A stretch of DNA of 64,000 nucleotides from Puccinellia tenuiflora (GCA_012064385.1 QRDG01000837.1:62001-126000), one strand, 5' to 3'. Positions 23,850 through 35,950 are shown, counted from the first letter of the stretch. The notes: generated by a model not told the origin, from the sequence alone. Numbers and translations: made by a program.

Positions 23850-23915
23850 AGCACCGTCGCACGTGCAGCAGGTACGCTCGTCGCGCTGTCGGCTGACGGC
23901 GAGAAAGGCACGTAG

Positions 23916-24539
23916 AAGAACAACATCCCCACTGTGTCAGTCACCGTGTTCGTGTTGAAATTCACTCCGATACATGTGGCCGGCTTGATGGTACCCATTG
24001 TCGAGTGGTGGGTGCGCATGAACTCATGCAGTCCTGCTTACTCGATGCGTATTTTGCCTTGTCGAGTCCAATGGTTAATCTGGGCTGGCCAGTTGGTGTT
24101 GTTCACATGTCTGTCTAGTTGTAGGTGTCTGCATAGTTGGTTTTCTGGTAGTAATATACTGTATGCCACAAAACTTGAGCGAGGGTTGTTCAGTCGCCGC
24201 ACACAAAACTACAGGAATTTTGGAGCTCGAGCTTCGGTTAGTTTGGGTGGTCGACGATACCGGCCACGGGATTTTATGGTACTACAATGTGATACAGATA
24301 CTTGGTGATGTGAAACTCGTAAACGGATATACTCTCCGAAGTGTGAAGCTGGTAACGCCGATCGAAGCAGAATTTGCTTTCCTTGCCATGTTCCTTTTCG
24401 TGAAGGCATCTGCCGGAATCAACCGTGTTACTACATGCTCAGCATCTTTTTTTTTTTTTAGAAAAAAAAAGCGTGTAGTTTCTTGGTTTGCTTTCCAAGC
24501 CGCCGGCTGCTAGTGATGGAGTGCTACTTTACTCAGAGT
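23916..24539 (+). other. SRO 3' UTR and flank
   Basis: Sequence after the last coding-like stop at 23915. The composition is UTR-like. No further gene was seen before the CACTA element begins at 24540. Confidence 0.45.
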
Positions 24540-25786
24540 CACTATGGGAAACGTACGAGACGCCGACGGCCGGAAGCCGTCGGCATATAACGAAAAGCCG
24601 TCGGCGTATAAATACGCCGACGGCAGCCGTCGGCGTTTTCGCCCGTCGGCGTACCGGCATTGCCGTCGGCGTATCCGAACCCCGTCGGCGTACGTGATGT
24701 GGGCCCACAAGACGGCATCCGACCGTTTCCGTCAGAGCACCATATGCCGAAGGCATTGCCGTCGGCCTATGAGTGCCGATTTTTTTTATTTTTGAAAATT
24801 TTTTTGAACTTTTTTTAATTCTTTTATTTGTATTTCGAAATTTTCAACTTAGTCACATACTTAATCCTTAATTGCACACTTAATTATAGGTCAAAGTACT
24901 TACCCTGGTCGAACTTCCCGTTCGGTCACTCATCCTCAGTCCGAGCACGCTTAACTTTTGAGTTTCTTCCAAACTAGCTTACAAATAAGAAATTAGAACT
25001 TACTGATATTACTAATTCACATGGCTAATTCAAAAAAATAAAAAGAAATTAGAACTCCCGTCTCGGTTTCGGGTTAGGGTTAGACATTATTAATTCAAAA
25101 AAAAATAAAAAAATGGAAAACCTTCACATGGCATACTTTTATGTGACCTACCACCTGTAAAAAATTATTAACTTGAGTTTTGACAAATATTTCAAAAAAA
25201 TGTTTCACAAAAAGGTTTATCATTTATAGACATGTATAACTTTCCCGCCAAATGACCAAGTTATGGCCATCCCCATGCCATAATTTGTGATAATGTGTCC
25301 ATACTTGACACATAGGGGTGTCTTGGTATGGAAAACATTGTTCCCAAAAACAATTTCCAAAATATTTTCGTAAATATCATTTTTCATTTTTTAAGTGTCA
25401 AAAATGACTTTTTAATTTGTGATATGTTTCAAATGTCATGTGCATGGTGAAAAAGATTTTATGGATGTCATATTTGGATTCCTCTCATTTTTTTAATCGA
25501 TTTAGACATTTAATTTGTTAAATTTCGATTTACGGATTTAAAGATATGAATTATTTCATATTAAATGGAAAATAGAAAAAAGTAGACGCCGACTATACGC
25601 CGACGGCCACCGTCGGCGTCTAAATTCAAACATAGCCGTCAGCATATGAATATCTACGCCGACGGGTATTCGTACGCCGACAGCCTGGATCGCGGCTGCC
25701 CTATCTCGGGTTGTACGCCGACGGCCCTGACATTAGGCCGTCAACGTATCACCCGGCCGTCGGCGTCGTGTGCGTTTCCCGTAGTG
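24540..25786. mobile_element. Non-autonomous CACTA element
   Basis: The left end is CACTATGGGAAACG and the right end CGTTTCCCGTAGTG. The 3-bp target duplication AGT is present at 24537-24539 and 25787-25789. Subterminal regions (24560-24690, 25590-25770) are arrays of GCCGTCGGCGTA in both orientations, the usual transposase-binding layout. The interior is AT-rich and non-coding and shares segments with the CACTA derivative at 50.5-53.5 kb. Confidence 0.88.
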
Positions 25787-25789
25787 AGT

Positions 25790-26213
25790 ATCTGTAAGAA
25801 ATTAGCAAGAATTTTTCTTGTTCGAGAATAAAATTAGCAAGATTTGTATATCTGAGTATCTGAATCGGGGGGCATATATAAGATTTGTATGCACGGTTCG
25901 ATTCGGTGGCGTCATCGGCGTAATGTGGCACGTACTAGTGATTATGGGCATCTGTAAGAAACAAGTCCTGCCTTTATATGATTCGAGCGAGATCTCCGCG
26001 CCGGCGCCGACGTCGACGGAGCCCCCATGCGCGGCCAGCTGTAGCCGAGCAGTCGCTCTCGCTCGATCTCTTCGCATGCTCTCGTTTCGTCTCTTGTCGT
26101 GGCCGCGCAACGAATGTGATGTGGCGAAACACATTACAGCCAAGTATTAATTCGTGCGTCGGAGAATGTTGGACTCATGCATGCGCCTTTACGGTTTCAA
26201 CCGACGGAAAAAA
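25790..26213. other. Intergenic, no gene recognised
   Basis: A short GC-rich patch lies near 25990-26110. Nothing coding was recognised. Confidence 0.5.
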
Positions 26214-26722
26214 ATAACACGCTATATCTCGTATAATAGCATGTTATAGCGTATTTGAAAAAACTACGCAATCCAATATCGAACCCAATCCTCCTCGGTT
26301 GTTCACGGGAGTGACGGCGGCGGCGTCTCGTCGAGTTGCAGGCCTTGCAACAACGACGAGAGCGCTTCCTCCACCGGCGGATCGAACTCTCTTCCTCCGC
26401 CTCGAGTTGTATCGGCGGTGCGAGCTCTTCGTCAACATCACAAGGAAAGAGAGTTTCGCGTTCTACGAAGAGAGTTTCACGTTCTAGGAAGAGAATGTCT
26501 TTTTTAGAGTTTGATACTTTGTTTATGAATTTGTGTCTCATATTTGTGTCTATGCAATGGATTTTGGTCCTCGAGTTTTTTTTTTTATCCGGTTAACTAG
26601 CTATGCATGTATTGATTTTAGATAAATATTTAGTGCTGAAATCCTTAATATTTGAACTGTATATTGCATCTTTTATGAAACGCTATTTTAAATATAGCAC
26701 GATATAGCTAGCGAACATTATT
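26214..26722. mobile_element. Possible MITE with GCTATA-rich inverted ends
   Basis: The left end (AACACGCTATATCTCGTATA) and right end (inverted CGCTA.TTTAAATATAGC-type) are imperfect inverted repeats. Between them is a GC-rich core and a short repeated GAGAGTTTCRCGTTCTA motif. The exact ends and target duplication are unclear. Confidence 0.35.
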
Positions 26723-27471
26723 ATTTTTTCCTTGGTTTCAACACGAGATTAAGTAACGCCAGTCAACAAAACAAACTTGCGGCGGGCTGGAACGAACTGT
26801 GCGGATACTCGTTACCGTCCCGACCAACGGGAGCACGCCACGTACGGTCGGCGGCCGCAAAGTCCAAAAGCGTCGACGGAAAACAAACCGTGTCCTGTAG
26901 CTTTTCGCAAAGTCCAAAAGCTCCTGACTCTGCGAAAAGCTTGGGAACAGCTAGCGAGCATTATTGCGAGTTCTGATTGTCCGTGGTTAACTAGGCCGCC
27001 ATAGTAGATTAGCACTACAGCTGCCTGCTGGCATTGTTAATCCAAGGAATGTTCCTTTGGCCCGAGGCTTTTTTCTTTGTCCGTGTGATGTACTGTGGCG
27101 AGGATCGATGCCATGCCACTGGCGGCCGGCCGCCAGATCCACTGCCAGTGAGGTGCGGTTTCCCCGCGAAAATGCAACTTCACAAGCAGTTCGACGTGTT
27201 GTGGAGATTTGGTGCTCTAGGCGTTTGAATTATTCAACTTCACAGTTTGAATTATTCTTGGGTCCGCCACTGTGCTCCCCACCTCCATTGATATGATAAT
27301 GCTTAATTACAGAAAAAACGTTTTTTACGAGTTTTAATAAATATTTAAAAAATCCCAGATGTAGGTAATACTGTATCCCATAATAATGCTAAAAAATCCA
27401 ATTCAAATACTTTATATTATCAGCACGAGCATTACAACGTGACCATCTAGAACCTTAATCTCAGTACCCAG
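26723..27471. other. Intergenic, no gene recognised
   Basis: Only short frames are present. AAAGTCCAAAAGC occurs twice near 26860 and 26909. Confidence 0.5.
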
Positions 27472-27650
27472 TAGGCCTGGCCATGGGCAGCCCGGCAATG
27501 CCATCGGGCCGGCCTCGGGCCTGATTTTCGGAGCCGTTGGTCGGGTCGGGGCCGGGCTCGGGCCTGCCTGAAACAACATTTTAGCTGGGGTCGGGCCGGG
27601 CCGGGCCGGTCGGGCTTTTTTAGGCCAGGCCCGAGAAATGGCCAGCTCTA
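27472..27650. mobile_element. hAT-like MITE with GGGCC-rich interior
   Basis: A perfect 8-bp target duplication, GTACCCAG, lies at 27464-27471 and 27651-27658. The ends TAGGCCTGGCCAT and ATGGCCAGCTCTA are inverted. The 179-bp interior repeats GGGCCGG/CGGGC motifs. An 8-bp duplication with TA(R)GG ends fits hAT. Confidence 0.75.
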
Positions 27651-27738
27651 GTACCCAGTAAGAAACACACATAAGAAACACACGATTCTTGGAAAACTAA
27701 TCTATGGATTCATGAACAGATTCCAACACTAAAATCTT

Positions 27739-27762
27739 GGGGGGGGGGGGGGGGGGGGGGGG
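27739..27762 (+). repeat. Run of 24 G
   Basis: An uninterrupted guanine homopolymer. The length is likely to be unstable in sequencing and assembly. Confidence 0.9.
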
Positions 27763-28512
27763 CGGTCGCATCTGAACAAAAATACGGATCTAAAAACAAA
27801 AACAAGAAGGAGCAAGAAAACATATGTCCACGACACGATCATGGACATACATGGTTGGATCTTGTTTTCTTTCGCGGCGGATCGACGACGTGTTCTCCCT
27901 CCTTGTCGTAGGTTGCGGGACGCGGTGTTCACTGTTTCTCCTACCCGTCGGAGTCCATCTGGATGGAGGGGTAGAGGCTGAATTATGCGTGGGAGAGAGG
28001 ATTCGGTGCTGATCAGCTCATTTTGTAGGGAGGTTGATTCCTATTCTTGTTCAGGTGCAAAGGTCCATTCTGCAAATGACTCATACCAATCGCCGAATCC
28101 AAAACTGACGTCCCGGATAGATCGGAGACGTCCAACTAGTTGTGGAATCACCGTGTCGTCGACCACTCCGCGGAGCGGAGATGTCTAAAAAAGTCTCTAC
28201 TCGCCCAAAGTCCCAAGTCACAAAGTCCTTTTAAAAATGAAAATCACAATGACTTTTGGTTGGTTCTTGGTAGAGAATGTCATGTATGACGAAATTCCTC
28301 GGTCTTGTGCACATCGATTTAGCATGACGTCTTTGTCCGTATTCCCTACGGAACCACTATTTTTCCATCCGCGGCCGCAACGCGGACAGGCGCCGGAGTC
28401 GCACATTCAAACGTTGCGCGTTCAACGGTCAACATTCAAACCCCTGCGACCAAAACGATCCTCCTCCTCCGCTAGCTCCCGCCACCGCGCGCGAGTCTCC
28501 TCCGTCCACAAC
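27763..28512. other. Intergenic, upstream of the U-box gene
   Basis: No gene was recognised. The right end holds the U-box gene promoter. Confidence 0.5.
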
Positions 28513-28520
28513 CTATATAT
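28513..28520 (+). promoter_or_regulatory. TATA box of the U-box gene
   Basis: CTATATAT lies about 135 bases before the start codon, in a C-rich leader typical of grass promoters. Confidence 0.6.
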
Positions 28521-28651
28521 CCCTCCACCTCTCCCACTTCTCCTCTCACCTTCCCACCATCCCGTTCAAACGATCCAGCTCCGTTCAACGTTTCCGGCCG
28601 CGGCTGATCCGCTTCACACACGCATATTACTATTAGCAGCTGATCCAGAAG

Positions 28652-30001
28652 ATGGTTCTGCCCATGTCGAGGGCGACGAGGGTGATCCCGGAGCTACCGC
28701 TCCTGCGGCGAGGGAGGCGGCAGGCGGCGGCCAATGACGACGACTCGGAGCCGGCTGTCCCGCCCGCGCACTTCCTGTGCCCGATCTCGCTGGAGCTGAT
28801 GAAGGACCCGGTGACGGCGCCCACGGGGATCACCTACGACCGGGAGAGCCTCGAGGCGTGGCTGGCCCGCGGCCGCGCCACCTGCCCCGTCACCGGCGGC
28901 GCCGTGCGGCTCGGCGACCTCGTCCCCAATCATGCCACGCGACGCATGATCCAGGACTGGTGCGTCGCCAACGCCGCCGAGCGGATGCCCACGCCGAAGG
29001 TGCCCGTGGCCGACGCCGACGCCGCCGAGGTGCTCGCGGCCGTCTCCGCCGCGGCCAGGCGCGGCGACGCGGCGGCCTGCGGGGCCGTGGCGGCGAAGGC
29101 CAGGGCCCTCGGGAAGGAGAGCGACCGCAACCGCCGCTGCCTCGCGGCCGCCGGCGCCGCGCTGACGCTCTCGTCGGCGTTCCGGGACCTCTCGGGGGAG
29201 CCCATCGTCGTCGAGGGCGACGCGTCCTCCGGCGCGGCGCTCGGGAAGGTCCTGGCCGCGCTGGCCGTCTTCTTCCCGCTCGACGAGCCCTCGCGCCGCG
29301 CCGTCGCCTCCCCGGCCTCCCTCAAGACGCTCGTCTCCGTGCTCTCCCACGGCGACCTCGCCGCGCGGGCCAGCGCCGCCGTCGTGCTCCGCGAGCTCGC
29401 CTCCTCGGCCGACCGGCACACCGTCGAGGCCATCTCTCGGACGCCCGGCGCGTGCGACGCGCTCGTGAAACTCGTACAAAACCCCGTCTCCCCGCAGGCC
29501 ACCAAGGCGGCGCTCGTCACGGCCTACTACCTCGTCTCCGCCTCCGACCGCGCGGCCGCCCGCCTCGCCGAGCTCGGCGCCGTGCACGTCCTCGCGGAGC
29601 TCCTCGTGGACGCCGACAAGGGCACCAGCGAGAAGGCGTTAGCCGCGCTCGACGGCGTCCTGTGCGCCGGCGCCGGCCTCGAGGCCGCGCGCGCGCACGC
29701 GCTGGTCGTGCCCGTGCTGGTCAAGAAGATGTTCCGCGTGTCCGACATGGCCACCGAGTTCGCCGTCTCCGCGCTCTGGCGCCTCTGCCGCGGTGGCGCC
29801 GACGCCGGCGCAGCCGCAGGGTGCCGCGCCGAGGCGCTGCGCGTGGGCGCGTTCCAGAAGCTGCTGCTGCTGCTCCAGGTCGGGTGCGGCGGCCTGACCA
29901 AGGACCGGGCCAGCGAGCTGCTCAAGCTGCTCAATGGCTCCAGGGCCAGCGTGGAGTGCATCGAGACCGTCGACTTCAAGGGGCTCAAGAGGCCGTTCTG
30001 A
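28652..30001 (+). CDS. U-box E3 ubiquitin ligase with ARM repeats (PUB20/21, CMPG1-like)
   Basis: A single-exon frame of 449 residues. The U-box lies at about residues 39-112 (HFLCPISLELMKDPVTAPTG, then YDRESLEAWL, CPVTGG, LVPNHATRRMIQDWC), followed by the ERMPTPKVPV linker typical of the PUB20/21/CMPG1 group. The rest (about 140-440) is helical and leucine/alanine-rich, as in the ARM-type repeats that bind substrates or receptors. U-box ligases take ubiquitin from an E2 and pass it to targets; members of this group are elicitor-induced and act in immunity and stress signalling. Third positions are almost all G or C. Long opposite-strand and alternate-frame open reading frames over the gene are products of this bias. 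The start is the first ATG, 135 bases below a TATA box. It looks intact. Confidence 0.93.
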   Translation: MVLPMSRATRVIPELPLLRRGRRQAAANDDDSEPAVPPAHFLCPISLELMKDPVTAPTGITYDRESLEAWLARGRATCPVTGGAVRLGDLVPNHATRRMIQDWCVANAAERMPTPKVPVADADAAEVLAAVSAAARRGDAAACGAVAAKARALGKESDRNRRCLAAAGAALTLSSAFRDLSGEPIVVEGDASSGAALGKVLAALAVFFPLDEPSRRAVASPASLKTLVSVLSHGDLAARASAAVVLRELASSADRHTVEAISRTPGACDALVKLVQNPVSPQATKAALVTAYYLVSASDRAAARLAELGAVHVLAELLVDADKGTSEKALAALDGVLCAGAGLEAARAHALVVPVLVKKMFRVSDMATEFAVSALWRLCRGGADAGAAAGCRAEALRVGAFQKLLLLLQVGCGGLTKDRASELLKLLNGSRASVECIETVDFKGLKRPF

Positions 30002-30584
30002 TGATCAGTGCTGTAGATGCAGGATTTTGAGCATCTGCTTTCATTTTTTTTTTTGTAGATAGATTGATTTGGGGGGTCTGATTAGATCGAAAGTGTGGAT
30101 AAAACGTATACAGACAGAGAATTTTTAGATTTTTTCTTTACACTGTAATTGCATACTCATACACAGAAATTAAGAGGAACACACAAGAGAATGAATTAAC
30201 TGAACATTTTTTGCTGCCAAATAATTATCTTGTTGCGCAACTTGCATAACTGTTTCCAAGTTATTTCGTTACATCTATGACGATTTCAATCAGAACCGAA
30301 ACACAACATACTAGTTGAACGACAAGTTGGGAAAGTGAAGTCAACGAATAGTAACAAAAAAACAATTGAGTCAAGAAAGACATATCAATACATTCAGTCA
30401 AATTTCTCCACGCCGTGTAATCTATATATACGCTTTTTGTTGTCCAAATGTTCAGACCATTCGTCAACTACTTCAAACAAATGAGACCAGACAGACAGAC
30501 GTGTTTCACATGGATCCATTTCCGAATCAACACGGCCAAACCGGTCCAACTTGACGACCTCTCAGCGTCTTCCCTTTAGTAGGA
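30002..30584. other. U-box gene 3' UTR and flank
   Basis: AT-rich; no gene was seen. Confidence 0.5.
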
Positions 30585-31137
30585 GACCGCCGTTCGCCTG
30601 GTAACGGAAAAGAAAGTTTCAGACAGGAGAAGAAACTCTCCTCTTCCACCTCCCGACGTACGTCTTTTCGAGCTGTAAAGCTCGAGCTTTTCGGACGATC
30701 GATTCCGGGAGGCCGTCAGCTAGCACTGGCCGCCGGCCGGACCGATTCCACGAGCTCGTACCAACGACCGCCAATCGATTCGCCGGCCGTCGGCCACCAC
30801 GCTCTGCTTGCTCGTCGGTCGTCGTCGTCGCCGCCGGCCTAAGCCTAACCGTGGTCAGCTCTGAGGTCAGCCACGAGACCTGGTCGACGGCCGGCCCGTG
30901 CGAGTGCGATGGCAGTGGAGTGGATGCATGGGAGTTCAACAAGTTCCATTGGATAGCTCTGCTTGGGTTATGGAATTTTGACTGGCTCAACCGTTTAATT
31001 TGAGTCGACGGAGCATGCACGGTGGTGGAATGGAACACGCACGGTCGGTCGTCCACACGGAGCTCGATCGGCCGAACTACGCGTACGTGTCAACTTAATC
31101 TTAATTTTTTCGAGAACCCACGCGCGCGTCCACTTAC
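30585..31137 (+). repeat. Large direct repeat, left copy
   Basis: About 550 bp starting TAGGAGACCGCCGTTCG and ending CGCGCGTCCACTTA is repeated at 32882-33358, with several deletions in the right copy. No gene was recognised in it; apparent minus-strand frames are shared only because the DNA is duplicated. Confidence 0.9.
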
Positions 31138-32881
31138 CCATATCTTGCCTCAATACCCAAAAGCTGTTTTTTTAGGTATTGGGAGCAAAAAAAACTTGCT
31201 CCAAGAGCATACCCATAAGGCCTCTTCCAATGCATTGTATCTTAGCACGTTAGCATAGGAGATATAAATACATAAGAAACAACCTCCCCAATGCATCATC
31301 TCTTAAGTATTGTCTCTTAGAGGTCTTTCATTTAATAGCTATAGGGATCCTAATTGCATGTCAATATTGTAGCTTATGTGTGGCATGAAGTACCATATGT
31401 TCATGTTTGACACACGCAAGGATGAATAATTGATTCAAAACTTGACGTGTCCACACAAGAATATGAATACATTATATATAGGGCACATAGCAATTTTTTT
31501 AATTCGGGTACATGCATCCATCATCCACCAGATTCAAGATCAGGTACCCATATGCATCCGTCCAGATTTCAAAGATCATGTACACACATGCATCAGTTCA
31601 GTTCCAAGTTACATGCATCCATCAGTAACGTGAGCAAATGAAATCATCTCCATGGCATGCTAAAGAACCTGCTTCGTTCCATGGCCGCACAAGCAACGGT
31701 AGAACTGCAGAAGGGAGCGCAGTAGACGGAGGCCGACAGAGGGACGCGAGGGATGAGGCTTACGAAGGGGATCGGCGGCGGCCAGGAGTAACTGGGGGAG
31801 CCGGCGGGGAGGCAAACGGCGGAGGGGCCGGCGGCGAGGCGAGCGCCGATGTCTCTGGAGCCCGTGACTGCCACACATGCCACAACGAGAGAAGAACTAG
31901 GCCAGAAAGAATAGAGAAAGAGAGGCCCGCACGGGATCGCTGGATTGATTACCTTGCATCGGGGGCGGAGCTAAGAGTCGATTCTCCGCTAACATACAGC
32001 AACCCTCTCTCTCTTCCTTAATTAACATGCCACATCAGCAAATCACCTAGGATAAAACGCTAAGAAACCAGCGTTGGCACCGGCCTAAGTGGTTCCCAGC
32101 CACATTTTTTTGGTTCACTACCCATAATTTGGTCAAGAATTGGCAGATATGGGTATTCCAAGCCAAAGACCCATATGGATTGCCATAACTGCCACGTAGG
32201 ATAAAACCAAGGCGGGAAGAGTAAACCACTCCCCGCAGAAATTTCCGGCCCGACCTCCTGCCGCGCCGCCGCCATCCTTGCTGCCTCCGGTCACCGACGC
32301 GCCGACCGCCGCTCACCCTCACCCCTCCTCGACCCTCGCCGGCATTCTCTCGGCCAGAATCGGTCCCGACGCCGCCGAATCGAGCCCATCGGCGACCTCC
32401 ACATCGAGCTCCTCCTCCCCCGACATCCCGATGCACCGCCGACGGCCCCACCTCCCCTGACCTCTGCCCCGCCTTACCCGACCTTCGCCCCGCCTTCCCC
32501 GACCTCTGCCCTGCCTCATTTCGGCTTGGGACCGGCGCGTCCCATCCTGCCTCTTCGTGCTCACAGGCGGAGATCTACGCCGCCGCCCGAGCGAGAGGGG
32601 CGGGCAGATTTGGGCGGTGGCGGTCCCCAATGGGTGAGGTGGCGGGGATGGAGACGCACAGGAGGGAGGCGAGAGGGGTGGCCGGTGGGGAGGGAGATAG
32701 GAGGAGAAGAAGGAGAGAAAAAAAAAAGAAAAAAGAAAAAACATAACCCACTGACATGTGGGTCCCACGTGCAGATGCCAATTTGGGTATCCAGAAAATT
32801 TTGTGGATACCCAAACCTTCTCTCTTATACCCATAATGGTTTTGGGTAGCCAAATTATGGGTAAGCTCTTGAAGATGCTCT
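31138..32881. other. Unique segment between the direct repeats, with nested MITEs
   Basis: The segment begins and ends with related inverted phrases built on TACCCATA and CCAAGAGCAT, so it may be a transposon that marks the junction of the duplication. A TAA-flanked element lies inside. No gene was recognised. Confidence 0.4.
31219..32085. mobile_element. Harbinger-like MITE
   Basis: TAA flanks both ends (31216-31218, 32086-32088). The ends GGCCTCTTCCAATGC and the inverted GGCCGGTGCCAACGC match at most positions. It is non-coding. Confidence 0.45.
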
Positions 32882-33358
32882 TGGTAGGAGACCGCCGTTC
32901 GCCCCTGGTAACGGAAAAGAAAGGTTCAGACAGGAGAAGAAACTCTCCTCTTCCACCTCCCGACGTACGTCTTTTCGAGCTGTAAAGCTCGAGCTTTTCG
33001 GACGATCGATTCCGGGAGGCCGTCAGCACTGGCCGCCGGCCGGACCGATTCCACGAGCTCGTACCGTCGGCCGCCGATTCACCAGCCGTCGGCCACCACG
33101 CTCTGCTTGCTCGTCGGTCGTCGTCGTCGCCGCCGGCCTAACCGTGGTCAGCTCTGAGGTCAGCCACGAGACCTGGTCGACGCCCGGGCCGTGCGAGTGC
33201 GATGGCAGTGGAGTGGATAGCGGGATAGCTCTGCTTGGGTTATGGAATTTTGACTGGCTCAACCGTTTAATTTGAGTCGACGGAGCTCGATCGGCCGAAC
33301 TACGCGTACGTGTCAACTTAATCTTATTCGAGAACCCACGCGCGCGTCCACTTAGTTA
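32882..33358 (+). repeat. Large direct repeat, right copy
   Basis: Partner of 30585-31137. It lacks several short stretches present in the left copy, including part of the segment around GCATGCACGGTGG. Confidence 0.9.
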
Positions 33359-34171
33359 AGTCCGCGTGGTTCGTCATTGCTCGGACTATGTATATAGCTG
33401 TTGAACCACGTTTTGTCGTAATATTTGATATTTTTTGAATTCTAAGAGTTCCACCACCAAAGAGCTTGATCTTTATTATCAAGTTGGAATCGGTGATGGT
33501 TTTTTTTTTTGAAGAAAAGGCAAAAGGCTTGCCTTAATTCATTCAATAAGAAGTAGTTCACAACAAGTTTAAGTTACAGACCACCCCAAACGAAATAAAA
33601 GTCTACTCTCGCGACAAAAAGTGACCCAAATGCTTAGCTCCCATGAAGGACCAGATTCTCGCTTCCGACTTGATCCGAGCAAGAATGACGTTGGGCATGG
33701 AGCTGACATGCTTGAAGACCCTAGCGTTACCCTCATTCCAAATCTCCCAAGACACGAGCATTAGTAGTGACGCCATCACTTTCCGTCTCCCTCTGTGAGC
33801 AAGAATGATGTGCTCCCACCAAGTCTTGACGTCCTCAAAGATCGACCAATCCGCAGGGTTGAAGTCTTTGATTCCGAGCCAATCTTTAATCATTCCCCAT
33901 ATGAGAGTGGAGTATCGGCAAGTGAAGAAAAGGTGCCGCGCCTTCTCATTCTCCCGGCGGCACAAGGGGCCACTACAACAAGATACCCCGTACAGCAATA
34001 CATACTTCGCAACGAATTAAATATCCGTTGCAAAATTTTATCATAGATACACATGTACGCGTTGTAAGAGATCTCCGTTGTAAGCAACATCTGTTTATTC
34101 CGTGGTCAGTAAAGCTTACGAGCCCAGCCCACTAAGCACGACCGATTAGGTCTTCTTTAACCACACAACAC

Positions 34172-34700
34172 TAAGGATGGCAATTTTACCCATGGGTACG
34201 GGTACCCGCGGGTACCGTACCCATATGGGTAGGGTATGGGCACATTTTATACCCATGGGCAATATCCATACCCTACCCATCAAGTCGTGGGTAGGGTATG
34301 GGTATAGTCATATACCCATGGGTATACCCAAACCCTACCCATTTAAACAATTGTGTCACCAAACTCCATCTTTCACCTCCAAATCCACTCATTTCTCTAG
34401 TTCTTCAGCAACGGGGGTCGGCGGCAAGTAGGAGCAGGACAGGTAGGAAAATGACGGGTCGTTACAGAGTAAGAAAACATGATTACGATGTGACGACACA
34501 CGATATGCTATGAAATATTAGTGCACTATTGATCTGCCCAATGGGTACCCAGCGGGTATGAGATACCCACCGGGTATGGGTATGGGTAATGCTTTATACC
34601 CATGGGTACGGGTATGGGTAGAGTTTCGTACCCACGATCTATATGGGTATGGGTATGGTATTGGTCTACCCTGCCCATACCCTACCCATTGCCATCCTTA
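34172..34700. mobile_element. hAT-like MITE made of GGGTA/TACCC motifs
   Basis: The ends TAAGGATGGCAAT and ATTGCCATCCTTA are perfect inverted repeats. An 8-bp duplication CACAACAC/CACAACAG (one mismatch) lies at 34164-34171 and 34701-34708. The interior is dominated by TACCCATGGG and GGGTATGGG variants in both directions. Confidence 0.85.
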
Positions 34701-35950
34701 CACAACAGGGCCACGGATGCACGCCCGCACGCCGCAGTTCCGCGCCCCGCCTCCCCAAAACCTAGCCCTCTCCCTCCGCTCCGCCAAGCCGCCCCTTGGC
34801 CGTATGCGAGCAGGAGACTCCATCGCCGGTGGTGCGGCTCACCCTGTGACCTCCCCGTTGGCTGTTGTTCAGATTCGTGGCGAGGATGTCTCAAAGGGAT
34901 GATACGACCATGCTTCGTCTTCGCGTTCCATGAGATCCGCTAGATCCGCGAAACACTGAGTAGCGCAGCCAGATCCACAACGCGGTGGTTTCTTAAAGAG
35001 ATGCGTGGCCGAGTTGGAGAACAACGGAGCAAGAGCACGCGGCAGAGCCTCAGATTCCAGGTGCATCTTCCCATTCTTCAGGATTTTTTTGCGTACCTTC
35101 CGATTCCTGCCATCGGCTGCATTTAATACTTTCCTTTTTTTAATTTGTTAGATGCTGCAGGAGCGATTGCAGACTCTGGCCTGGAGCCCTGGATTACATC
35201 TGGCATCTTATTCTATTGCGTTTTGCTGGAGCTGACATTACCGATGCAGGTTTATTAGCACTAAGTAATGAAAGGTGCGCCATATCGCTTCATTGCTATG
35301 CGGGAATAGGGGAATGTACAAAGGATATCAGCTAGAGCATTCACGGTGATTGCCAAACACTATCACTCACAGGTCTTTGTCAATCTCAATATTATTAGTG
35401 CACCAATCACACTGCCAATATGATAACTACTGTTTTTTCCCAAATCATATTGTTTGCTTTTGTTTCTCTTGATGCAGAGTGCAGTAAATCAAACCATCGT
35501 GATTTATGTAACATTCCAGCTAACTCTATAGCATTGTGATACTGTGATTGACCGAATTATTGATTAGTTAATTACGATTTTGATCTGCTGATGTTAGATG
35601 AACAATAGTTAATTACGGAGTATAATTTTGATTTCGTTTGATGGATTTAAGATCATTCCTATCCAACTTCTTTCTATTTACATCTTTGTGCTAACCAATA
35701 TGACTTGTGCGTCTGATGACACAGCATAGCAAAAATGTCTTGCTTGCTGACTAGCATTGGCATACCACAACGTGAGTATATGTAAGATTTTTCAACCAAG
35801 TACGATGTTGAATTCAGTATACTATTCACACAGTTTCTTGCCGCTCTGATACTTAAAATGATTTTTTTGTAGGTCCCATTCATCAGCAAGATTTGAATAT
35901 TCGGGAACATCAGCAATGGCAAGATATTAGGAGCAATATATGTAGGAATC
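34701..35950 (+). pseudogene. Exon-like gene fragments carried in the CACTA element
   Basis: A GC-rich block (34715-35060) and shorter blocks at about 35152-35250 and 35874-35940 look like exons, bounded by plausible AG/GT sites in AT-rich DNA. No intact frame links them and I do not recognise the source gene. Capture of host gene pieces is known for CACTA elements. Confidence 0.3.

Noticed and set aside
28777..30030. A 417-codon alternate frame over the U-box gene, and 297-, 196- and 153-codon antisense frames
   Set aside because: All are Arg- or Ala-rich products of G/C-ending codons. The U-box/ARM frame has conserved motifs and a sensible start.
30619..33316. Two similar minus-strand frames taken as paralogous genes
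   Set aside because: They are similar only because the underlying 550 bp is duplicated. They have no recognisable domain and the frames differ in continuity.
34180..34690. Telomere-like repeats
   Set aside because: The motif is GGGTA/TACCC in both directions, not tandem TTTAGGG, and lies within a flanked hAT-like MITE.
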